NCBI RefSeq assembly: GCF_010686765.1
Contig: NZ_JAAGWF010000015.1
Location: 157,348-221,347, forward strand
Direction of reading: 5' to 3'
Source of the DNA: Geodermatophilus sabuli
GTDB lineage: Bacteria; Actinomycetota; Actinomycetes; Mycobacteriales; Geodermatophilaceae
DNA: 64,000 bases
Below are positions 1 to 9,593 of this stretch, in pieces; position 1 is the stretch's first letter; each line of letters opens with the position of its first letter. The notes under the pieces are model-generated. The model searched no databases. It saw only the letters and a program-made list of their open reading frames with translations, and was not told where the DNA came from. A program made the position numbers and the translations under genes.

Positions 1-1580
1 GCCGCGCCCTCGGTCGTCTCGGCGATCTGCTCCAGGGCGTCGAGGTCGGCGTCGGGGCCCAGCGCCACGCCGATGACCTTGACCGGCCGCTCGGGGTCGG
101 CCTCGGCCCGCAGCGCGTCCAGCAGCGCCTCGAGCTCGAGGCCGTCGTCGTCGTTCGTGCCGTCGGTGACCACCAGGACGCTGTTGACCGCTCGTGGGTC
201 GTAGTCGGCCCGCGCCGCGCGGACCGCGTCCAGGGTCGTGTCGTACAGCCCCGTGCCGCCGGGGGTGAGCCGGTCGGGGATCGTGTCGAGCTGCTCGTCG
301 AGGTCCTCGCGCTGGGTGCCGCCGTCGGTCTCGGTGCCCAGCGCCCGGGTGGGCACCAGCTCCACCCAGTCCTGGTCGCCGTCGAGCTCGTTGGCGAACA
401 CCCACAGCCCGATGGCGAACCCGTCGGGCACCAGCGACAGGGTGCTCTTCGCGGCGTCGCGGGCCAGGGTGGCGCGGGTGCCGCTGCCGGCCGGGGCCTC
501 CATCGACGTCGACACGTCGAAGACCGACAGGATGCGCGACGGCGCGGCCAGCTCGGACAGCTGGTCGAGCAGGCCCTGCACCTGGGCGGGGTCCAGCAGC
601 AGCGCCCCCGGGGCCGTCTCCTGCGTCCCGGTGGCCTCGCCGGCGTCCGGGGGCGCCGCGCCGTCCGCGTCGCGGAACCCGGCGCCGAGGACGGCGGTGC
701 GTGCGGCGTCGGAGGTGAGCGCCCGCACGGCCGCGGTGACCGCGGGGGCATCGGCGCCGGACGCCGAGCCGACGCGGACGATCGGGTAGTCCAGCGACGG
801 CGAGCCCTCGGCGGGGTAGACGGCGACCAGCGACGGGTCCGCGGCGTCGGCGTTGGCGGCGTACACCTCCTGCTCGCTGACCGGCACCAGCGGCGCATCC
901 GCCGAGTCCTCGCCCGCCGCGGCCAGCGCGTCGGCGGGGGAGACCGAGGGGCCCCGCTCGGCGGCCAGCACCGCCTGGACGACGGCGTTGTCGGCGTCCG
1001 CACCGCCGCCCAGGGCGGTCCGGACGGCGCTCAGGGCGGCCAGGGCCTCGGCACTGGTGGCCAGGTCCGGGACGGCGATGCCCTGGTCGCTGACCAGCGC
1101 CGCACCCCAGCCGGGCGGCGAGCCGGCCCAGCCCAGCTCCTCGACGGCCGACCGGCTCGTCGCCAGGACCACCGGGGAGGTGGCCATCGACCCGGTCGCC
1201 TCGAGCGGTGCCGCACCGGCGCGCGCCGGCCACAGCGAGGAGTCGGGCACCCACACGTGCGGCAGGTCGCCCGCCTCGAGCGCGCCGAGGTCGCCGACGG
1301 TCTGCAGCGGCTCCTGAGCGCTCACCTGGGCGTCGGCGCAGTCCTCGGGCTGCAGGCCCTCGGCGCCGACGAGCACCTGGGTGGTGACCGCTTCGAGCTC
1401 GGGGGCGACGACCACGCGGACGACGTCGGTGCGATCGCAGTCCCCGGCCCCCGCGCCCACCGCCCACCAGGTGATGCCACCGGCGACCAGCACCACCGCG
1501 GCCACCGCCAGGGCGATGAGCACCTGGGGTGTCATCTGGAGGGACCGGCGTCGGGCACTGGTCTCGGCGTGGCGCCCCAT
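1..1580 (-). CDS. VWA-domain protein with extracellular solute-binding-like region (3' part outside the window)
   Basis: The reading frame starts at ATG 1580, preceded by a GGGGGAA ribosome site, and runs off the left edge, so the C-terminus is missing. A short basic N-terminus is followed by one hydrophobic helix (about residues 17-40), which would anchor it with the rest outside the membrane. The next ~300 residues resemble a periplasmic-binding-protein fold: stretches such as PHVWVPDSSLW and SPVVLATS, ending in a helix-rich part. After that comes a von Willebrand A domain with a MIDAS-type metal motif (FDVSTSM) and a later TDGTNDDDG loop. Families with this arrangement are common, mostly uncharacterised, exported proteins of actinobacteria. 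A role in binding a ligand or partner protein in a metal-dependent way is inference. Confidence 0.75.
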   Translation of the reverse strand, partial: MGRHAETSARRRSLQMTPQVLIALAVAAVVLVAGGITWWAVGAGAGDCDRTDVVRVVVAPELEAVTTQVLVGAEGLQPEDCADAQVSAQEPLQTVGDLGALEAGDLPHVWVPDSSLWPARAGAAPLEATGSMATSPVVLATSRSAVEELGWAGSPPGWGAALVSDQGIAVPDLATSAEALAALSAVRTALGGGADADNAVVQAVLAAERGPSVSPADALAAAGEDSADAPLVPVSEQEVYAANADAADPSLVAVYPAEGSPSLDYPIVRVGSASGADAPAVTAAVRALTSDAARTAVLGAGFRDADGAAPPDAGEATGTQETAPGALLLDPAQVQGLLDQLSELAAPSRILSVFDVSTSMEAPAGSGTRATLARDAAKSTLSLVPDGFAIGLWVFANELDGDQDWVELVPTRALGTETDGGTQREDLDEQLDTIPDRLTPGGTGLYDTTLDAVRAARADYDPRAVNSVLVVTDGTNDDDGLELEALLDALRAEADPERPVKVIGVALGPDADLDALEQIAETTEGA

Positions 1581-1700
1581 GCGCGCAGTTCCCCCGTCGG
1601 TCGGTCGGTCCGGGTGTCCTCGGCGACCCCGCGACCGCCACCTCACAGATTAGATGCGTTCGCTGACCCGCCGTGGATCACCCGACCGCGGTGGCCGCGG

Positions 1701-1733
1701 CCTCCCGCCGGCCGGCGAGGGTGCGCCGGGAGG
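1701..1733 (-). terminator. Candidate terminator hairpin after the DUF2630 gene
   Basis: CCTCCCG at 1701 pairs with CGGGAGG ending at 1733, with further GC pairing inside. It lies just downstream (minus strand) of the stop at 1740. There is no T tract, as is usual in actinobacteria. On the same strand a TAATCT box at 1652-1647 could be the -10 of the VWA gene. Confidence 0.4.
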
Positions 1734-1739
1734 ACGCTC

Positions 1740-1973
1740 CTACTGCAGGTATCCCTCGACCTGCTGCTCCGGTCGGGGCTGGGCCTCGTCGGGGTCCTCG
1801 CCGTACTGGCGCTTGGCGTCCCGCTGGCGGATCAGGTCCCAGAGCTGGTCGCGGTCCTCCTCGATCTGCCGGAGTCGGGCACGCTGCTCGTCGCTGTGCT
1901 CACCGCTGTCCCGGAGCTGGCGCTCCTCGTCGACCAGTGCCTCGATGCGGCTGCGGATCTCGCTGTCGTCCAT
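1740..1973 (-). CDS. DUF2630 family small protein
   Basis: A 77-residue, highly charged, helical protein beginning MDDSEIRSRIEALVDEE and rich in Glu, Arg and Gln. The run EERQLRD, followed by RARLRQIEEDRDQLWDLIRQRDA, is the pattern of the DUF2630 family of small actinobacterial proteins, whose function is unknown. The tail (PDEAQPRPEQQ) looks disordered. A much longer open frame continues upstream to 2576, but it lies over tyrA and its extra residues are a shadow; the ATG at 1973 gives the family length. It sits 38 bases after tyrA on the same strand and may be co-transcribed with it. Confidence 0.75.
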   Translation of the reverse strand: MDDSEIRSRIEALVDEERQLRDSGEHSDEQRARLRQIEEDRDQLWDLIRQRDAKRQYGEDPDEAQPRPEQQVEGYLQ

Positions 1974-2011
1974 GCCGGGACCCTGCCCGACGATCCCGGC
2001 GCGAAACAACG

Positions 2012-2926
2012 TCAGTCCGGCAGGTGGCCCTCGACGAACGCGGCCAGCCGCCGGGTGACGGCGCCACCGGCCCGGCCCAGTGCCAGCAGCGCGGCCCGTT
2101 CCAGCGGCACCCGGACCTCCCGCCGTCCCGCCGGCGCCCCGGCGCGGACGGCGTGACCCGCGGCGACCAGCTCCGGCCAGGGCCGGGCCAGCTGGGCCTG
2201 CACGCGGGCCAGCGCCGCGGCCGTCGGACCGGCGTTGCCCTCGACCATGGCGCTGACGAACGCGGGGTCGCTGCCGATGACCCGCGTGCCGTCCCGGAAG
2301 CTGCCTGCGGCCAGCGCGAGCGCGAGCGGGCCGGCCTCTCCGGCGGCGGCGGCCAGGGCCGCGGCGAGCAGGTGCGGCACGTGACTGACCGCGGCGACGG
2401 CGTCGTCGTGCTCCGCGGCGGTCGCGGGCACCACCTCGGCGCCGGCCGCCAGCGCCACCTCGGCGACCCGCAGCCAGCGCGGCAGCTCGGTGTCGGGCTC
2501 CAGGCACACCGCCCACCGGGCGCCGGTGAACAGGCCCGGGTCGGTCGCCGCGTGGCCCGAGCGCTCGGTGCCGCACATCGGGTGGCCGCCGACGTAGCGC
2601 CCGCCGTACGTCACCCGGAGCTGGTCCAGCACGGGGACCTTCACCGAGCCCAGGTCGGTGACGGTCGCGTCGGGCGGGACGGCGAGGTCCGCCAGCGCGT
2701 GCCCCATCGCCGGCAGCGGGACGGCGAGGACGACGACGCCGTCCAGCTCCCGGCCGATGCGCACCCCGCGGGCGGCGGCGGCGGCGCGCGCGTCCGGGTC
2801 GACGTCCCAGCCGGTGACGTCCCGGCCGGCGGCGACCAGTGCGGCCGCCAGCGACCCGCCGAGCTGGCCGAGGCCGACCACGCCGACCGGCGGTGCGGGC
2901 ATCGTCGGCACCGGGAAGGCGGTCAC
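2012..2926 (-). CDS. tyrA: Prephenate dehydrogenase
   Basis: A 304-residue NAD(P)-dependent enzyme of tyrosine synthesis, converting prephenate to 4-hydroxyphenylpyruvate. The N-terminal Rossmann motif is GLGQLG at residues 18-23 (in VGVVGLGQLGGSLA). Later landmarks of the family are VVLAVPLPAM, TDLGSVKVPV and GGHPMCGTERSG, the last carrying the substrate-binding His region, followed by a helical C-terminal domain. There is no fused chorismate mutase and no obvious ACT domain. The GTG start at 2926 overlaps the stop of the upstream thioesterase gene in a GTGA, so the two are translationally coupled; a later ATG at 2902 is possible but gives no overlap. Confidence 0.88.
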   Translation of the reverse strand: MTAFPVPTMPAPPVGVVGLGQLGGSLAAALVAAGRDVTGWDVDPDARAAAAARGVRIGRELDGVVVLAVPLPAMGHALADLAVPPDATVTDLGSVKVPVLDQLRVTYGGRYVGGHPMCGTERSGHAATDPGLFTGARWAVCLEPDTELPRWLRVAEVALAAGAEVVPATAAEHDDAVAAVSHVPHLLAAALAAAAGEAGPLALALAAGSFRDGTRVIGSDPAFVSAMVEGNAGPTAAALARVQAQLARPWPELVAAGHAVRAGAPAGRREVRVPLERAALLALGRAGGAVTRRLAAFVEGHLPD

Positions 2927-3354
2927 GCCGTCCCCGCCCAGGGGCGGTCGGTGCGGAACACCCGCGCCAGCGCCGTGGCCACCAGCCGGCCGTCCTGGGC
3001 GCGGGCGTCGATGCGGTAGACGGCGGTGCGGCTGCTCCGGTGCAGCTCCGTGCCCTCGGCGACCAGCCGGTCCCCGGGCCGGCCGGCGGCGAGGAACTCG
3101 GTGTGCACGTCCTGGGCGACGGCGACCGTCCCGTGGCTGTTGCTCACCGCGGCGTGGACGACGTCGAGCAGGGCCATCGTGGCACCGCCGTGCGCGCTGC
3201 CCACCGCGTTGAGCAGCGCCGGGGTCACCGTCATCGCCGCGCGGGCGTACCCGGGACGCACCTGTTCGAGCTCGATGCCCAGGTGCCCCGCCAGCGGATC
3301 GGCCGCGAGCCGGGTGAACAGCTCGGCTGGGACGTCGTCCTGCGGGTCCGCCAT
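2923..3354 (-). CDS. PaaI-like hotdog-fold thioesterase
   Basis: A 143-residue single hotdog domain. The segment AHGGATMALLDVV followed by AVSNSHG matches the PaaI type of acyl-CoA thioesterase, with HGG and the Asp on the central helix as the likely active-site region. PaaI enzymes hydrolyse hydroxyphenylacetyl-CoA and similar aryl-acyl-CoAs, but there are no paa genes nearby, so the true substrate is open. The ATG at 3354 is only 11 bases from the divergent methyltransferase start. A TAAGGT box (3366-3361, minus strand) six bases before the ATG suggests a leaderless transcript carrying this gene and then tyrA. Confidence 0.8.
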   Translation of the reverse strand: MADPQDDVPAELFTRLAADPLAGHLGIELEQVRPGYARAAMTVTPALLNAVGSAHGGATMALLDVVHAAVSNSHGTVAVAQDVHTEFLAAGRPGDRLVAEGTELHRSSRTAVYRIDARAQDGRLVATALARVFRTDRPWAGTA

Positions 3355-3368
3355 GATCGGACCTTATG
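3352..3368. promoter_or_regulatory. Overlapping divergent start sites, leaderless promoter for the thioesterase gene
   Basis: The two divergent start codons (minus ATG 3354-3352 and plus ATG 3366) are separated by 11 bases. On the minus strand TAAGGT plus six bases precedes the ATG. On the plus strand CATGAT, which is the thioesterase start itself, lies eight bases before the methyltransferase ATG. Each -10 element would therefore lie on or in the other gene. Confidence 0.5.
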
Positions 3369-4028
3369 ACGCCGCGCTCCTTCCTCCTGACGCCGCAGCT
3401 CGCGGAGTACGTGCGGGCATCCTCGGAGCCCTACGACGAGGTCGTCCTCGACCTGATGACCGAGACCGCCGAGCTCGCTGCGCGCGGGGAGGCGTCGCCC
3501 ACCTTCCAGATCGCGCCCGAGCAGGGCTCGTTCATGCAGCTGCTCGCCGGAGCCCTCGGGGTGCGCCAGGCGATCGAGATCGGCACCTTCACCGGCTACT
3601 CGGCGCTCTGCGTCGCGCGCGCCCTCCCGGACGGCGGGCGGCTGGTCTGCCTGGACCGGAACGGCGAGTGGACGGCGATCGCCCGCAGGTACTGGGAGCG
3701 CGCCGGCGTCGGCGACCGGGTCGAGCTGCTGCTCGGTGACGCCCACGAGACGCTGCGCGGCCTGCCGGCCGACCCGACCTTCGACCTCGCCTTCGTGGAC
3801 GCCGACAAGACCGGGTACGCCGACTACGTCGAGCAGCTGTACCCGCGCATGGCCGCCAACGGCGTGGTGCTGCTGGACAACACGCTGCGCAACGGGGAGG
3901 TCCTCGACCCCCGGGACGACGACGCCCGGTCCGTCGCGGAGCTGAACCGGGCGCTGGCCGCCGACCCCCGCTGGGAGACGGTCCTGCTGCCGCTGGCCGA
4001 CGGCCTGACGGTGCTCCGCAAGCGATGA
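3366..4028 (+). CDS. Class I SAM-dependent O-methyltransferase
   Basis: A 220-residue protein of the caffeoyl-CoA/catechol O-methyltransferase-like family (methyltransferase 3). The SAM motif EIGTFTGYS is at residues 71-79, followed by the acidic LVCLD strand end. Farther on, DLAFVDADKTGY carries the Asp and Lys that bind divalent metal and substrate, and VVLLDNTLRNGEV the second metal-ligand region. Such enzymes methylate catechol-like hydroxyls in a Mg2+-dependent way; the natural substrate here is unknown. No clear ribosome site precedes the ATG, in line with leaderless translation. The stop overlaps the next start (ATGA at 4025-4028), so it opens a four-gene coupled operon ending in tadA. 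Confidence 0.85.
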   Translation: MTPRSFLLTPQLAEYVRASSEPYDEVVLDLMTETAELAARGEASPTFQIAPEQGSFMQLLAGALGVRQAIEIGTFTGYSALCVARALPDGGRLVCLDRNGEWTAIARRYWERAGVGDRVELLLGDAHETLRGLPADPTFDLAFVDADKTGYADYVEQLYPRMAANGVVLLDNTLRNGEVLDPRDDDARSVAELNRALAADPRWETVLLPLADGLTVLRKR

Positions 4029-4522
4029 GCGCCGACGAGGTCCGGGCCAGCTGGGCGGTGCGGGTGAGCCGGACCGGAGACGGGTGGCAGGTGGACCTGC
4101 TGGCCGCCGACGCCGGCGACGAGCTGCCCGTCCTGGAGCGGGCGCTGGGTGATCCGGGCGCCGGCGGATGGCCGGGCCCCTTCGTCGTGGTCGTCGACTC
4201 GCGGCTGTACTTCGTCGTCCTCCGGCACGGACCCGGCGGCCTGGTCCGCGCGCTGATCTCCGACGCCACCATGCAGGAGTGGGTGCTCGCCGCCGAGGTG
4301 GTGGAGCGCTACGGCATCGCGGTGGACGCCGACGGCGCCTTCGACGACGACGAGACCGGCTGGCCCGGCGGCGACCTGGACGTGTTCGCCGACGACGGGC
4401 TGCCCGCCGAGCAGCTGCGGCCGATCGTGACCGCCGACGACCTGTGGGCCGACGAGATGGTGGCGGCGATCGCCACCCGGCTGGGGTTCGCCGACGAGCT
4501 GGCCGCCGCCGTGGCGCCGTGA
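4025..4522 (+). CDS. tRNA adenosine deaminase-associated protein
   Basis: A 165-residue acidic protein of the actinobacterial family regularly found beside tadA. Recognisable parts are the N-terminal strand WAVRVSRTGDGWQV, the segment SRLYFVVLRHGPGG, the helix QEWVLAAEVVERYGI and an Asp-rich stretch GDLDVFADDGLP before a C-terminal helical end (WADEMVAAIATRLGF). No catalytic motif is visible. Its start overlaps the methyltransferase stop and its stop overlaps the HAD gene start, so all four genes should be made together. A role in TadA function is inferred only from conserved neighbourhood. Confidence 0.8.
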   Translation: MSADEVRASWAVRVSRTGDGWQVDLLAADAGDELPVLERALGDPGAGGWPGPFVVVVDSRLYFVVLRHGPGGLVRALISDATMQEWVLAAEVVERYGIAVDADGAFDDDETGWPGGDLDVFADDGLPAEQLRPIVTADDLWADEMVAAIATRLGFADELAAAVAP

Positions 4523-5175
4523 GTCCTGTGGCGAGCGCCGTCGTCCTCGACCTGGGCGGGGTGCTCACCGAGAGCCCGATGCCGGCCTTCACCGCCTACG
4601 AGGCGGAGGCCGGACTGCCCGACGGGCTGATCCGCCGGCTCAACAGCACCGATCCCGACCGGAACGCCTGGGCCCGCTACGAGCGCAACGAGCTCGACGC
4701 CGCCGGGTTCGTCGACGCCTTCGAGGCCGAGGCCCTGGCCGCCGGGCACCGCCTCGACGCCCGCCGCGTCCTCGCCGCGCTGGCCGGCGAGCTGCGGCCG
4801 GCGATGGTCGCCGCGGTGCAGCGGCTGCGCGCGGCCGGGGTGCCGTTGGCGCTGCTGTCGAACAACGTCGCCCCGATGGAGCGCACCGGGCGGCTGGGGG
4901 ACCTGCTCGGACTCTTCGACGCGGTGGTGGAGTCCTCGCTGGAGGGGGTCCGCAAGCCGGAGCCGGAGATCTACCGGCGGGCACTCACCCGGCTGTCGGA
5001 CGCCGTCGGCCGGCCGGTGGCGGCGGTCGACTGCGCCTACCTCGACGACCTGGGCATCAACCTCAAGCCGGCCCGGGCGATGGGCATGCACACGATCAAG
5101 GTCGTCGATCCGGCCGCCGCCCTGGCCGACCTGTCCGAGCTGGTCGGCGTCCCGCTGGGCGGCGCGGCCCCGTGA
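4519..5175 (+). CDS. HAD-superfamily hydrolase (epoxide-hydrolase-N / ACAD10-like subfamily)
   Basis: GTG at 4519 overlaps the previous stop (GTGA) and gives 218 residues. A longer open frame begins at 4168 but runs over the previous gene. Motif I is VVLDLGGVLTES: the nucleophile Asp is present, but the usual second Asp is Gly, as seen in the subfamily related to the soluble epoxide hydrolase N-domain. Motif II is ALLSNN, motif III the Lys of EGVRKPEPEIY, and motif IV CAYLDDLGINLKPA. The cap is helical and C1-type. It probably removes phosphate from a small molecule. Its place between the TadA partner and tadA is noteworthy but does not define a substrate. Confidence 0.82.
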   Translation: MSPVASAVVLDLGGVLTESPMPAFTAYEAEAGLPDGLIRRLNSTDPDRNAWARYERNELDAAGFVDAFEAEALAAGHRLDARRVLAALAGELRPAMVAAVQRLRAAGVPLALLSNNVAPMERTGRLGDLLGLFDAVVESSLEGVRKPEPEIYRRALTRLSDAVGRPVAAVDCAYLDDLGINLKPARAMGMHTIKVVDPAAALADLSELVGVPLGGAAP

Positions 5176-5642
5176 CCGGCCCCTGGGACGTCGACGCCGC
5201 GATGGCCCGGGCGCTGGAGCTCGCCGAGGCGGCCGTCGAGTGGGGGGACACGCCGATCGGCGCCGTCGTCCTGGCCGCCGACGGGAGCGTCCTCGCCGAG
5301 GCGGCCAACGAGCGGGAGCGACGCGGCGACCCCACCGCGCACGCCGAGGTGCTCGCGCTGCGCGCCGCGGCGCAGGTGCACGGCGACGGGTGGCGGCTGA
5401 CCGGGACGACGCTGGTGGTGACCCTCGAGCCCTGCACCATGTGCGCCGGTGCCAGCGTCCTGGCCCGGGTCGAGCGGGTGGTCTACGGCGCCGACGACCC
5501 CAAGGCCGGAGCCGCCGGATCGCTGTGGGACGTCGTCCGCGACCGTCGGCTCAACCACCGTCCGCAGGTCACCGCGGGGGTTCGCGCCGAGGAGTCCGCC
5601 GCGCTGCTACGCGCGTTCTTCCGCCGTCAGCGGGGCCTGTAG
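5172..5642 (+). CDS. tadA: tRNA-specific adenosine deaminase
   Basis: A 156-residue zinc deaminase that converts wobble adenosine 34 to inosine in tRNA-Arg(ACG). The zinc and proton-shuttle motifs are HAE at residues 57-59 and PCTMC at 87-91, the standard cytidine/deoxycytidylate deaminase fold pair. The family signature GAVVL and the late GSLWDVVRD motif (TadA-type) are also present. GTG at 5172 overlaps the stop of the HAD gene. The gene ends 10 bases before a tRNA gene, a common position for tadA in actinobacteria. Confidence 0.92.
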   Translation: MTGPWDVDAAMARALELAEAAVEWGDTPIGAVVLAADGSVLAEAANERERRGDPTAHAEVLALRAAAQVHGDGWRLTGTTLVVTLEPCTMCAGASVLARVERVVYGADDPKAGAAGSLWDVVRDRRLNHRPQVTAGVRAEESAALLRAFFRRQRGL

Positions 5643-5652
5643 TCTCTGCGGC

Positions 5653-5737
5653 GGTGGCGTGTCCGAGCGGCCGAAGGAGCACGCCTCGAAAGCGTGTGAG
5701 GTGCAAGCCTCCGTGGGTTCAAATCCCACCGCCACCG
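5653..5737 (+). tRNA. tRNA-Ser(CGA)
   Basis: An 85-nt class II tRNA. Acceptor arm GGTGGCG pairs with CGCCACC ending at 5736, discriminator G at 5737, and CCA is not encoded. The anticodon stem ACGCC.. / ..GCGT frames CGA, which reads UCG codons. A long variable arm (GTGAGGTGCAAGCCTCC region) and the T-arm GTGGG-TTCAAAT-CCCAC confirm tRNA-Ser. Confidence 0.95.
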
Positions 5738-5879
5738 CCCTGCGCTACCGACGGGAGATTCCTGGAGTAGCGCCGACAGTGACGGCGAAGCCGTCCTCGG
5801 AGGACCTGACCGGCGGGTCGGGGACTCCGGGGGCGGCTTCGTCGCTCTCCGGGCGGGATCGGCCGGAACGTCGCGGGCA
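5738..5879. other. Gene-free stretch between tRNA-Ser and the tandem repeat
   Basis: No credible coding region, promoter box or strong hairpin is visible here. It is GC-rich like the rest and leads into the 84-bp repeat array. Confidence 0.5.
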
Positions 5880-6096
5880 CCGGTCCGCTCCTCGCTCGCT
5901 GGCGCTCGCTGCGATGCTCCCGGGGCTGTCAGCCGACGGTGCTCTCTGGTCGGCTTCCGTGCCCCGGTCCGCTCCTCGCTCGCTGGCGCTCGCTGCGATG
6001 CTCCCGGGGCTGTCAGCCGACGGTGCTCTCCGGTCGGCTTCCGTGCCCCGGTCCGCTCCTCGCTCGCTGGCGCTCGCTGCGATGCTCCCGGGGCTG

Positions 6097-6109
<13 letters not shown>
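5880..6109. repeat. 84-bp tandem repeat, about 2.7 units, at the 3' end of the kinase gene
   Basis: Units start at 5881, 5965 and 6049, exactly 84 bases apart, and are nearly identical: unit 1 and 2 differ at one position in the GCTCTCTGG/GCTCTCCGG segment. The last copy stops after 61 bases inside the final codons of the minus-strand kinase gene, so the gene's last bases and stop codon (ACCGTCGGCTGA on the minus strand) are repeated in every unit. Each unit holds a GCCCCGG ... CCGGGGC inverted repeat, and across the unit joints AGCCGAC ... GTCGGCT can form another hairpin. It reads as repeated duplication of a gene end with its terminator. Confidence 0.92.
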
Positions 6110-7836
<1,727 letters not shown>

Positions 7837-7876
7837 CGCCGATCCGTCCTGTCCGCGTGCGCGCCCAGGGTGGCGG

Positions 7877-8224
7877 TCAGACGCCCGAGGGGACGCCGTA
7901 GCGCCGCGCGTACTCCTCCTGCGCCCCCGCGGGGAGTGCGTCGTAGAGCTCACCGAGCTCGGCGACGACGTCGGGGGACAGGTCGTCGAACAGCCGCTGC
8001 CAGGTCGGCGGCTCGTCGTAGCTGCGGGTGAGCAGCAACTCCCACGCCCGTGTCTGACGGTCCCGCTTGCTGCGCTCGGCGACGAACTCGGAGAGGTAGC
8101 GGTCCTTGGCCGCGTCCTTCTCCTCCTTGGTGGCCGACGGCGGCAGGCCGGAGGGGTCGGCGCCCTTGAGCACCGCGACGATGGCGTCCACGACCTCGGG
8201 CCGCAGCTGCTCGGTCTCGCTCAT
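7877..8224 (-). CDS. Hypothetical protein upstream of the kinase
   Basis: ATG 8224, preceded by AGAGG, gives 115 residues starting MSETEQLRPEVVDAIVAVLKG. It is helical and charged, without signal peptide, membrane segment or recognised motif. One segment (KEEKDAAKDRYLSEFVAERSK) is strongly basic and acidic, and aromatic residues cluster in TRAWELLLTRSYDEPPTWQRLF. The gene ends 40 bases before the kinase start on the same strand and may share its transcript. A link to the kinase is possible but rests on position only. Confidence 0.6.
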   Translation of the reverse strand: MSETEQLRPEVVDAIVAVLKGADPSGLPPSATKEEKDAAKDRYLSEFVAERSKRDRQTRAWELLLTRSYDEPPTWQRLFDDLSPDVVAELGELYDALPAGAQEEYARRYGVPSGV

Positions 8225-8373
8225 CGGGTTGCCTCTCGTCTCGCGTCGCGGGCGGGGTTGATCCCGTTCCGGACCAGCGTGCCCCATGCCCTCGACCCGT
8301 AACCACTCGCTCGGCGGCCCGGCCCGTCTCGGTGCCCTCGGGAGCGGTGGCAGACCGTGCCGACGGCGCCCGG

Positions 8374-8379
8374 TATCCT
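8374..8379 (+). promoter_or_regulatory. Candidate -10 box of tRNA-Ser(GGA)
   Basis: TATCCT lies 14 bases before the tRNA 5' end, a sensible distance for a short leader. No good -35 element is seen. Confidence 0.4.
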
Positions 8380-8392
8380 GGCGCCCGCACGT

Positions 8393-8477
8393 GGAGGATT
8401 CGCCTAGTGGCCTATGGCGCTCGCTTGGAAAGCGGGTTGGGGGCAACCCCTCGGGAGTTCGAATCTCCCATCCTCCG
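8393..8477 (+). tRNA. tRNA-Ser(GGA)
   Basis: An 85-nt class II tRNA. Acceptor GGAGGAT pairs with ATCCTCC ending at 8476, discriminator G at 8477, CCA not encoded. The anticodon stem-loop CTCGC-TTGGAAA-GCGGG gives anticodon GGA, reading UCC and UCU. The variable arm is GGGGGCAACCCCTC and the T-arm GGGAG-TTCGAAT-CTCCC. Confidence 0.95.
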
Positions 8478-8524
8478 CAGTCGAGGCCGGGTCCCCGCAC
8501 CAGCGGGCCCGGCCTCGCCCGCGC

Positions 8525-9469
8525 TCAGGCGTGCTCGGTGGCGAGCGCCGGACGCTCGCCGGACGAGCCGGCCCGGCGCAGGTAGAGGCCCGCGACGGCG
8601 GCGAGCACGAGCAGGCCACCGGCCAGCGCGCCCAGCGGCAGCCGCTCGCCCAGGAACCCGGTGGCCAGCGCCGTCGCCGTGACCGGTTCGAGCAGGGTGA
8701 CGATCGCGGCCACCGGCCCGGGCACGCTGCGCAGTCCCCGGAAGAACAGGGCGTAGGCCACCGCGCTGGGCACCACCCCCAGGTAGAGCAGCGTCAGGAG
8801 CGCCACCGGCTCGGCCGTGACCCGCAGCCCGACGGCCAGCGCGACCGGCGTCAGCAGCGCCGCGCCGCCGACGAACCCCGCCAGCGTCACCGGCACCCCG
8901 TCGGGCACGCCCCCGCTGGCCAGCGTCACGACCGCGTAGCCCAGTGCCGACCCGACCGCGAGCAGCGCACCCAGCAGCACCGACGTCCCAGCCGAGGCGC
9001 CGGCGGTCAGGCCGACGAGCAGGCCCAGCCCGGTGAGCGCGGCGAGCAGCGCGAGCAGCGTGGCGCCGTCCGGCCGGTCGTGACCCAGCAGCGCGCCGCC
9101 GACCGCGATCAGCAGCGGGGCCAGCCCCAGTGCCACCAACGTCGCCACGCTGACCCCCGCCGTCGCGACGGCGGCGAAGTACGCCAGTTGGTAGGCCGCG
9201 AGGCCCGTCGCGACCAGGGCCAGCCGGGCGGCGACCGGACGGGTCAGCGGGACCCGGGCGCTGCGCCGCCGTGCGGTCAGCAGGTGCGCGGCCAGCAGGA
9301 CGGCCGCGCCGATCGCCATGCGGTGCCAGGCGATGTCGAGTGGACCGAGGTCGGTGCGGTCGGCGACGACGCGGCCGCTCACACCGGACGTGCCCCAGCA
9401 CAGGGCGGCGAGCACGACGAGGGGGAAGCCGCTCGGCGCGGCGGATGACGGGGACGCGGGGGTGGACAT
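8525..9469 (-). CDS. EamA/DMT-superfamily transporter (10 TM)
   Basis: A 314-residue integral membrane protein with ten hydrophobic helices in two repeated EamA halves. The first half opens with FPLVVLAALCWGTSGVSGR, a classic drug/metabolite transporter start, with AWHRMAIGAAVLL after it. The second half opens with GALLAVGSALGYAVVTLAS and contains the late EPVTATALATGFLGERL signature of the family. DMT proteins export or exchange metabolites, often amino acids or drugs; the substrate cannot be told here. ATG 9469 is the only sensible start. It stands alone, with no cotranscribed partner. Confidence 0.85.
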   Translation of the reverse strand: MSTPASPSSAAPSGFPLVVLAALCWGTSGVSGRVVADRTDLGPLDIAWHRMAIGAAVLLAAHLLTARRRSARVPLTRPVAARLALVATGLAAYQLAYFAAVATAGVSVATLVALGLAPLLIAVGGALLGHDRPDGATLLALLAALTGLGLLVGLTAGASAGTSVLLGALLAVGSALGYAVVTLASGGVPDGVPVTLAGFVGGAALLTPVALAVGLRVTAEPVALLTLLYLGVVPSAVAYALFFRGLRSVPGPVAAIVTLLEPVTATALATGFLGERLPLGALAGGLLVLAAVAGLYLRRAGSSGERPALATEHA

Positions 9470-9593
9470 GACGCTCCTGGTCGCAGATCCGGATCGGGAG
9501 GCGGGTCCGGAGCACGGCGCAGCGTCCCGGCGCGGTGCCAGGAGGGTCAGGTCCGCGGTGCTCCGGGTCAGGAGCGGGGCGGGGGCAGGGGGA

